A stretch of DNA of 64,000 bases from NCBI RefSeq assembly GCF_029227915.1, contig NC_079885.1:5392001-5456000 (forward strand), read 5' to 3'. A program made the translations under genes and the position numbers. The DNA comes from Hydractinia symbiolongicarpus. Its lineage: Eukaryota; Cnidaria; Hydrozoa; Anthoathecata; Hydractiniidae. The notes beneath the pieces are model-generated. The model had not been told where the DNA came from and searched no databases. It saw only the letters and a list, made by a program, of their open reading frames with translations. Positions 56,901 through 64,000 of this stretch are shown here, piece by piece. Position 1 is the first letter of the stretch. Every line of letters starts with the position of its first letter.

Positions 56901-59900
56901 AAAAAACGACGTGGTCCTACAAGAAAATGGGTTCGAAGAAGAAACTGCGAAGGGCTGTATACAAACTTAGTACAGGAATTACTGGCTGAAGACACAAAAA
57001 GTTACAGGGAAATGATGAGAATAACCTATGAATTGTTTAAAGAGATTCTTGCTTTCATTGAACCATACATAACACCAAAAGAATCAGGTGTGATGGAACT
57101 CATCAAACAATCTCAGCCGCTCAAAGATTAGTGCTTACCATTCGGTTCCTTGCGACAGGAGAACTTATAAGTCTTTAAGTTTCTAATTCAGAGTATCTGA
57201 AAGAACATTATCTTATATTGTTGAAGAGTTTACTAAAGCGATCACAGAGTACATTGGAAAAGAGTATATCAAGATCCCTTCAAGTGTAGATGATTGGAGC
57301 AAGATCATCTAGGTGGAACTTTCCCAATTGCATAGGCGCTATTGATGGAAAGCATATCCTAATAAGACCTCCAACTGGCACTGGTTCTGAATATTTCAAT
57401 TACAAGAAAATTTTTTCAATAATCTTATTGGCTATAGCTGGTCCTGATTATGAGTGTATTTATGCGGATATAGGTAGTAATGGACGGATGAATGATTAAC
57501 ACATTGGAAAGCTAAAATGTTGGTCGAAATGTTGCCCAACATGTTGGCTACCCAGCGCAAACCGACAAACATGCTACCAACATGCAAATTTTGGCGAAAA
57601 TGTTGGCCAAAATTTATTAAATATTTAATAAATGTTGGCCAACATTTTTTGAGATTTTTTTTCTTCTTGAGCATGTTGGCGCCTAACGCAACCCGGCCAA
57701 CATTGTTGGCCAACATGTTGGTCAAAATGTTGGCCAACATGTTGGCCGGTTTGCGCCCCCCTTTACCGATTCTCCTACAATGCTATTTGTTTACCCTTAT
57801 AGCTACCATTATAGTTGCCATAAAATTAAAAGTTATACCGTGCTGTATAACGCCCATCGTTAAGGCTTTTCAGCCAATCAGCGCTGTGGGTTTTACGTAT
57901 AAACCGGTTGAAAATAGTGATCAGTTAATAATTCTATGTAAACAATTGATTTTTAAATATATTGGAATTTTGAACACATTTTAAAGGTATAATCGTAGAA
58001 ACACGTACTTCAGGAATCTAAATGAATAGCATTAAATTTAGCTACAGATACACTTTTCGTTTTATGTTATGTAAATTTAAAAAATTTATGTAAAATTTAT
58101 TATTGCGATTGAAAGCTCTACGAAATAGTGCGAAAGAAAATGACAACAACAAAAATTGTGTTTATTTAAATAAAGTAAACTTAGCGACTTTCCCTCAAAA
58201 AAGGCACTTTTGCAGAATTTAATTTTGCCATTTCCCTCAAGGTAAATGCATTATATTGATAAGCATATTGCTGGCGTAATCCTTACTTTAATACGTCAAT
58301 GCAAGATTCGGTTTTATATATATGTAACATTTTTAACTAGGATTGATGAACAAGATCGTGAAATAAATCTTCTACAAATAAAAGCAAAGGAAGATGCTCA
58401 AAGGTACAATATATGTCACTAAAATTGTTTTTTTTGTTTTTCTGATCGACCAACAGGCAGGGTGATGACGTTACCAAAACACCTTTGTGCTGATATATTT
58501 TTCTCTCTTGCTCGTATTTCGTTTTCGTGTTGACGAATACTATTACAATATAAACTGTTTTGTTTATCTCTACCGAGAAATATTACCTGAGCTCATCAGT
58601 ATAGACTAACCGAGGGTAATATTATAATTTAATAAAGATCAAACGACTGGAAAACTGCTGGTGACGGAGCGTAATACTTACAGCTTGGCCAATTCGTTTA
58701 TGTTAAATATGACCGATTGATGATGTCATCGAAAAGTCTCAATATCTTCTTAACCATTCGTCCTAAACAAATGATTCTATAGATTGTTCTGATCATAATG
58801 GTTAAACTAATTTTGTAAAAAAAAATTTTTGTATATGGAAGGGTCGTTACTGATATCATGAAAATATATCCACTATCGCTTTTATTGTATTCCTGCTTGA
58901 GTAAGTTTGTCAGCCGACATGATAGCTAGTTTCAATTAATTGCGTAATACAATTCTAACCACCATACAATTTTTTAATTTTCTATTTCAAAAAACATTCA
59001 GAATAACTTCCATGATGTTACATGGAGAATATGGAAGAAACTCTCAACATCTTGCTGAATTATGGGCTCCTTCCAAGGTGGCGGAATTGTCAAGAAACCT
59101 ATTTCGTGAGTTCCGTGACGATGCTGCAGAGTATATAGAGCAAAATTCTCGTTTTCGTAGAACTGAAAAAGAGATAGATGAGATTTTGAATAAACTTTTT
59201 CAGGTATTTTTGTACTTTTATTTTTAGACAATGTGCTGTTATAAAAATAAGCTAAACATATCACTACAAATATACCAACTTAATAGTGTTACTGCTGACA
59301 GAAAGAAAGAGGTTGTCTACTCCTGTTTATTTTTAATCATAGCTACTGTCAACGTGTTCCTCTTTTCAAACGTATTTCTGCTACGAGAGGGATGTATATG
59401 CACTTGTTCTTTTAAGTTTTCTACTAATGCATGTTGCACATTCTAAAAAGCATTTTTCAAAGTTTTTCCTTCAAGTTATTCTAAAATCATATAAGTGAGT
59501 GACAAATGTTATTACTTCTCAAATTAGTGTTATTCATCACCTCGAATACCCTTTAAATATGTCAGAAATTTTCAGGATTATCTTAAACCAGTTTTTTTTT
59601 TGAAAAAATGACCTTTTCTAACTGAGTTAAAATGTTTCTGCAAGACAAGAAAAGCTTCAATCGCGCAATGTGTCAAATAGCAAAACAATTTGCGAAGTAT
59701 TTTTGCATTATTTTTTTATTTGCCTGCTTTACTCTGTGTCTATAGGAATATCAAAAAGAAGACTGATAAAAGAAATGGACGACATGTTTGTTTTTGTTCA
59801 GGATTTGTTCTCCTCTTCTCTTTTTCTTTGCTTTTCTCAGTGTATCAAAGGAGAGGCGAACTGCGCACGGCTGCTGAAAAAAGTTCATGATGACACAGTG

Positions 59901-62344
59901 TTGATTTTTCAGACCAGATCGACTGGCTTGGTCTGCTCCATAATAAATCAATTACATGTTCCAGCCATTATGATAAAAATGTCCTGAAACAAAGAACTTT
60001 TTATATTAAATTATTCGTAGAGTTATAAAGACTTGATTTTTTCACACAAAAAAATGATAAATCGACAACACACTAGACCCAAAGTATAAAACAGTCTATT
60101 AAAAAGTACTATTTTTTTTCATTTTTGTGAGTGCTAAATTTTTTATAATTCAGCACTCACAAAGATGTAATTCGGCTAGTTATTCAGCATTTTTACACAT
60201 TTGTTAATTAAAAAAACAATGAAATATATTTCTCCTTATTGTGATGGTCACGGTTCAATAAGCACAAAATAATAATACAAGAAAAAATTAAATAGCAAAA
60301 TAGAAAAAATGTTGAACAACATGCGACAAACATATTTTTATTATTTCACGATACTGAACGTACACACAAAACACATGAAAATTGTCTAAATTGTCAAATA
60401 TAGTTATTTATTTGTTATTTTAGCAGTTATCTTAGCAGATTTTAGGACTTAGAAATCCATAATTCTTTATCTCGCTTAAAATTTATTTCCTGGCCGCCAC
60501 AAAATTATTTTTTGCATGCATATTTTAACTTGAGGTCATTCCCTTGGCGTGTTCTGATGTTGACTTTGCGTACAATAATAAAATTCAAGTAAAAAATACA
60601 TATGATATACAGCGATGCACAGGGAACACGAAACCTGGTTTCATTTCAGAAGTAATACAGTCTAAAGTTGTTTTAGGGTGTTATGGGGACTTCTACACAA
60701 TTTTTATAGCTAATTGCAAAGTTATATTTTACATTAAAAACGATACAGTGTGCAACTGTTTTTTCTAAATTAATTTGTGTTTTTTAATTATCATAGTTTT
60801 ATAATAACAGTTGTTGTTAAAAAGCTCAGTTGAAAAAGTGTTTCAATGAAATTACAAATAATAATAATAATAATAGAAGTCCATTCTATGTTTGCAGAAA
60901 TCTATTAAACACGCCGGATGTTTGGTGGACAATCATGTGACTAATACACTGGAAAAAATATCAGAAATTTTTAAAAATGTAAGTATGAACAATAGTGATT
61001 ATAATTATAATTATTTTAAATTGATAAAGAAAGCAATGTATCTAAATTAAAGAGAATTAAGTTCAAAATTAACTTTTTGGTATAATTTCTTCCTAATCAT
61101 GAAAATGGAAATATTTCAAAAAAATTACACAATTTTATCGATTTTTGAGGTAGATAAAAGGTTACAACGTTCTTAGCTGATTAGTTGAATTTTGTAAAAC
61201 CGAAAAGTCAAATGTTTATACTGAATGAGTGCGACACGAGAAACAATGCTTGAAACAGAGAAATAAAACTTCAAGTTAACCAGTAAGAAATTCGTATGTA
61301 GTTTTTCTACGATTGTTGCTTCGAAAAAGATAAGGAAACCAACACTTTTAGGATGTGCATCAAAACAAAAATGTTAAAGTGTAGAGAAATCTAAAGCAAT
61401 TTCAAATACAATATACATATGTTTTTTTATAATTATTATATTACAAATTTTTATATAGGCACATATAACGAAAATCAAAATAAAAACAAATACACTTAAC
61501 ATTAAATTTATTATGAAAAAAATCACACATACATTTTTGATCTTTTAATAACCTCTATATCATTACATTTTTTCAATATTTCCGCCTTTTGAATGCGATA
61601 AGCAATGCAGACCATGATGGAGGTAACAGTTTAGTCACATTTATTTTTGAGATAGGCTTTATGAATTTTTTTTCGAAAATTTATTATCCATTAACTTATA
61701 TCTATAGAATAAATTAAATTTTTTTTTTAATAATTTTTAATTTAAAATATTTGTTATCGACTTTTTAGAAGCCATTCAGTACGCAAAAGGAAGCAAAATT
61801 GTCAAAATATATTCGTCGAGAGATTTTTGTTCAACTTCGCGAGTCTGTTCATCAGGATGAATTGCATAGGATAAAAATGGTAAGGCGACATAAATCGCGT
61901 TGTAAATTAGCATTCATTAAAATACCTTGTATTTTGTTTCATCAAGGTTAAGCTACAAACGAATTTCCAACGCTCTGCATTTTAAAGATAGAAATTATAT
62001 CATTTCTCATCGGTAACAGTATTCAAACAGTTGTCTGTATTTACTCATATTTTTCACTTCTTTAGGAGCTGCAACAACTTTTCCAATACAATATATTTAA
62101 TGGTCCTCTCTCAAAATACGTAGACCAGTGCATCTGGGTGGCTTGGTTGATGACTGCAAGGGAAGAAAAAATGTATGCTCATTTTTCACATGCTGTATTT
62201 TCCAACAAGAAGCATTTACGGAATAACTGTGGGAGAGGAAACAACATTATATACGTAATATGGCCTGCAATTTATTTATCTGAAAAATCCTTTTACAGAA
62301 ATGATGAGGAGGTTTTGGAAAGAGGAATGGTGGTAACAAATTAA
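50954..62344 (+). CDS. Coiled-coil protein with C-terminal MIEAP-like domain (13 exons seen)
   Basis: Exons: 50954-51274, 51366-51421, 52892-53187, 54052-54110, 54201-54263, 54629-54712, 54819-54860, 54979-55041, 58341-58403, 59002-59203, 60898-60978, 61769-61879, 62066-62344. All join in phase to about 573 residues and TAA. The order is an N-terminal helical part ([19 protein letters not shown]), a central coiled coil ([18 protein letters not shown] onward), [20 protein letters not shown], and an end with [18 protein letters not shown] and [18 protein letters not shown]. The 'C-h-x-h-x-W-L-M ... h-h-x-WP-A-h-x-L' ending resembles the mitochondria-eating protein (MIEAP/SPATA18) C-terminal domain, so a role at mitochondria is possible but inferred. 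The first visible exon starts in phase 1, implying an upstream exon; the donor of exon 3 is the least certain. Confidence 0.7.
53415..53761 (+). pseudogene. Penelope-like reverse transcriptase relic
   Basis: Intronic. [20 protein letters not shown] (the YxDD-type catalytic box) starts at 53498, then [15 protein letters not shown] and a stop. In another frame [20 protein letters not shown] is the block following the catalytic box in Penelope-like RTs. Stops and shifts show decay. Confidence 0.65.
54381..54475 (+). pseudogene. Decayed coiled-coil exon
   Basis: After a 'caacag' acceptor the frame from the previous exon reads K-SLRQQEII then TAG, after which the same frame is open again ([20 protein letters not shown]). 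Skipping it keeps the gene in phase. It may be a dead duplicate of a heptad exon or a poison exon. Confidence 0.35.
55348..55608 (+). CDS. Hypothetical frame in the large intron
   Basis: After an 'aattttag' acceptor (near 55412) the frame reads [20 protein letters not shown] and [20 protein letters not shown] to a TAA. Composition is protein-like, but it does not join the coiled-coil gene because it ends in a stop. It might be an alternative 3' exon. Not recognised. Confidence 0.25.
   Translation: MDITSNLKRIKFTLMPIFESILGTIYTQDLFVQEYNTLSAKRFANGKICDIFDILSRYFEGLCEDELLRIDAHEKFHNLPQVHLKD
56687..57762 (+). mobile_element. Harbinger element with TTA duplication, internally deleted
   Basis: Ends AGTGGGGCACAAACCGGCC and GGCCGGTTTGCGCCCCCCT form a ~24-bp imperfect inverted repeat flanked by TTA on both sides (56684-56686, 57763-57765). 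Subterminal arrays of TTGGCCAACATGTTGG and variants occur at both ends, denser on the right (57505-57755). The inner part encodes a broken transposase. Inserted in the intron 55042-58340 of the coiled-coil gene. Confidence 0.88.
56958..57499 (+). pseudogene. Harbinger transposase fragment
   Basis: [20 protein letters not shown] and [13 protein letters not shown] (56966-57120), stops, then [20 protein letters not shown] (first catalytic Asp, ~57345) and [19 protein letters not shown] up to GSNGRMND, then a stop. The second acidic and Glu blocks are missing: the frame runs straight into the right subterminal repeats, so the 3' half is deleted. A different Harbinger lineage from the intact gene at 42280. 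Confidence 0.85.
59845..60330 (+). repeat. Dispersed repeat copy in a coiled-coil gene intron
   Basis: Same order of blocks as at 39660: 'ggagaggcgaactgcgcac', 'tgttgatttttcagacc', 'gtgagtgctaaattttt', 'atggtcacggttcaataag', 'gttgaacaacatgcgacaa'. A local palindrome of 'tttataattcagcactcac' lies at about 60125-60165. Confidence 0.8.
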
Positions 62345-62376
62345 AACTTGCCGACTTGTAAAAAAAATATTATCGA

Positions 62377-62382
62377 AATAAA
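62377..62382 (+). terminator. Poly-A signal of the coiled-coil gene
   Basis: AATAAA 32 bases after the TAA at 62342-62344. Confidence 0.55.
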
Positions 62383-64000
62383 GGTTATTCGCATTGATGC
62401 GAACATGGCCGTAAGAAAAACACGTGTACTATTAACTTACGTAAAATAAAGAATGCATTACTAAACTGATGCCAAGTCAACATTCGATTTTTTAAATTAA
62501 TAGTAGTCACCAATGTGACACATTTTTTTTAAAATTTACCTCTATTCCAATTTACCTTGGTTTTAACAAATGCTTTCTTATCTGTACGAATCTCATTGGA
62601 AATTATCTGAGCAGAGCTATCCGGCTTGATCAAAACAGAATTTTAGGTAGATAATGATAACATCTTTTAGGTAGATACCCTGGACGAGTGGGTTAAGTTC
62701 CATACTGTGCGTTGTCCCTAATCTTATTTGGATCGGGAAAGGGGCTTTTTAACCCCCTCCGAAATTTTTGTAATACCATCCAGACTGTATCGTGTTGGGA
62801 GCTGATACTTTTCGTCATTCTTTGTTAAAGGACAAAACGTTGACGTGACGTCACATCTGTAGTCATGGTGTTTCCTTGCTTAACATGTGATCGGGAAAAA
62901 AATTAGGCCAAATAATTTTTTTCTTAAAATATTCTGGTCAACACTTCCAAAATCATATTTTAACATTTTTGTGCTTCTTTAACTAATTTAATGCATCTAA
63001 ATTGTTTAAAACAGTTCTCCTCATTCCAAAGTTTACGTTTCGCCGTTGTGGCCTATTTTGATTTGGAAAGTTATGATGACGTCATTTTTGACTCCTTTTA
63101 ATCCCATTTGGGCTCCAACGTGTTAATAAAAAATTGTGTCACGTTTTGTGAGAATAACAACCAGGTCACCTTAACTTATTTTACAGCCTCTGAGACAGAG
63201 AACTTCGATAAACCGACTGCAAAAGATAGTCAGCTATTTCATTAAATAAGATCACCAATGCCATTGCCGCATATCTACCGTGAAAAGCCAAAAACACATC
63301 TTAAATATTTTGTTTTTTTAAATGAATCTTTTGTGCGATATATCTCAGGAATTTTATGAGATCATTTCATACTATTTTTAGCATTTATTCCCTGTAATTA
63401 AGTTCTTTTCATAAGCGCATTATAATTTATATTCTAGCTTTATCTTTGATGCAGAAGCTGCTGAAATGATGTCCTATTTAAGCATTTTAAAGTTCAATTA
63501 AAAACATTCTTGTAGCTTAAAATATTCTGTTTATGCAACTGCCTAGTTAATTTCAATGTGCAAAATACTGGCTTCTAGTTCTTTAGTACTTTCTCTCATT
63601 TATTTGTACAAAATGTACATTTTCTTCCCACCTCCTGCAACCCACAGCCTGTCGCCTGATTTTATATACATAGAATAGTTGTATTTGCTTTTGTTTGATC
63701 ACTGCGTATTCTACAAAAAATATTTTTCTTATATTGTTCAAGCGGTTAGGATAACATGAAAGACACAGATCGTCGTAATGGTGCGATTAAACGTCTTTTA
63801 GACCTATTACATGTAAAATCAAAAATTCAATAACTGCAAAAAAAGAATTTTTGACTTCGAAATTGTTATGCAGTGCTCTTAAAGCACTGTAATGGAATTG
63901 TCGAAAAATTCGTTGTGCTATATTTTCCGAATTCCAGAATTTAGCTATTAGGAGGCCAATAAAACTTTTTGATAGCAATAATTATGGATTTTGACCGAAT
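62383..64000. other. No gene seen
   Basis: AT-rich sequence with only short frames on either strand. I see no splice-supported exon, repeat match or RNA gene. Confidence 0.5.

Noticed and set aside
60544-60768. 74-residue plus-strand frame
   Set aside because: Intronic, next to a dispersed repeat, not in phase with neighbouring exons and without splice support.

Overview
This is a eukaryotic, most likely metazoan, genomic window. It is AT-rich, its genes are split by short GT-AG introns with T-rich acceptors, poly-A signals follow the 3' ends, and much of the sequence is transposon debris. The gene set (TRAPPC8, ethanolamine kinase, an HSPA12-like Hsp70, a MIEAP-domain coiled-coil protein) together with Harbinger, ISL2EU-type, KDZ-like, Penelope-like and Ty3/gypsy elements fits a cnidarian-like invertebrate. 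The species cannot be fixed from sequence alone.

Layout. 1-11.1 kb: 18 exons of the 3' two-thirds of TRAPPC8 (+). 12.6-15.4 kb: a complete 7-exon ethanolamine kinase gene (+). 16.5-19.1 kb: exon-like pieces of a KDZ/Zisupton-type gene (-). 19.8-21.7 kb: a decayed DDE transposase in which one 45-bp coding segment has expanded into a ~20-copy minisatellite. 21.8-23.5 kb: a diverged duplication carrying an integrase scrap. 24.1-27.1 kb: an ISL2EU-like transposon with a SAP-SWIM-YqaJ nuclease gene (+, two frameshifts) convergent with a DDE transposase (-). 27.1-29.2 kb: at least eight copies of a terminal-repeat-like motif around another DDE transposase with a C-terminal PHD-like finger (-). 29.9-30.2 kb: the 3' end of a Penelope-like element with a hammerhead-like core. 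32.4-34.1 kb: a long inverted repeat belonging to a dispersed family with further copies at 39.7 and 59.8 kb. 36.5-41.2 kb: a complete 4-exon HSPA12-like gene (-). 41.9-45.1 kb: an intact PIF/Harbinger transposase flanked by inverted Penelope-like ends. 45.2-45.6 kb: a mariner-type MITE with TA duplication. 46.5-50.9 kb: a complete Ty3/gypsy retrotransposon with 194-bp LTRs that look identical and a 5-bp target duplication. 51.0-62.3 kb: a 13-exon coiled-coil gene ending in a MIEAP-like domain (+); its introns hold a Penelope RT relic, a Harbinger element and the dispersed repeat. 62.4-64 kb: no gene seen.

The four host genes are unrelated in function: membrane traffic, phospholipid synthesis, chaperone-like, and a probable mitochondria-linked coiled-coil protein. 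There is no operon logic. The most informative material is the mobile DNA: a probably very young gypsy insertion, two ISL2EU-type transposases at different stages of decay, ribozyme-like Penelope ends, and host coiled-coil exons sized in whole heptads.
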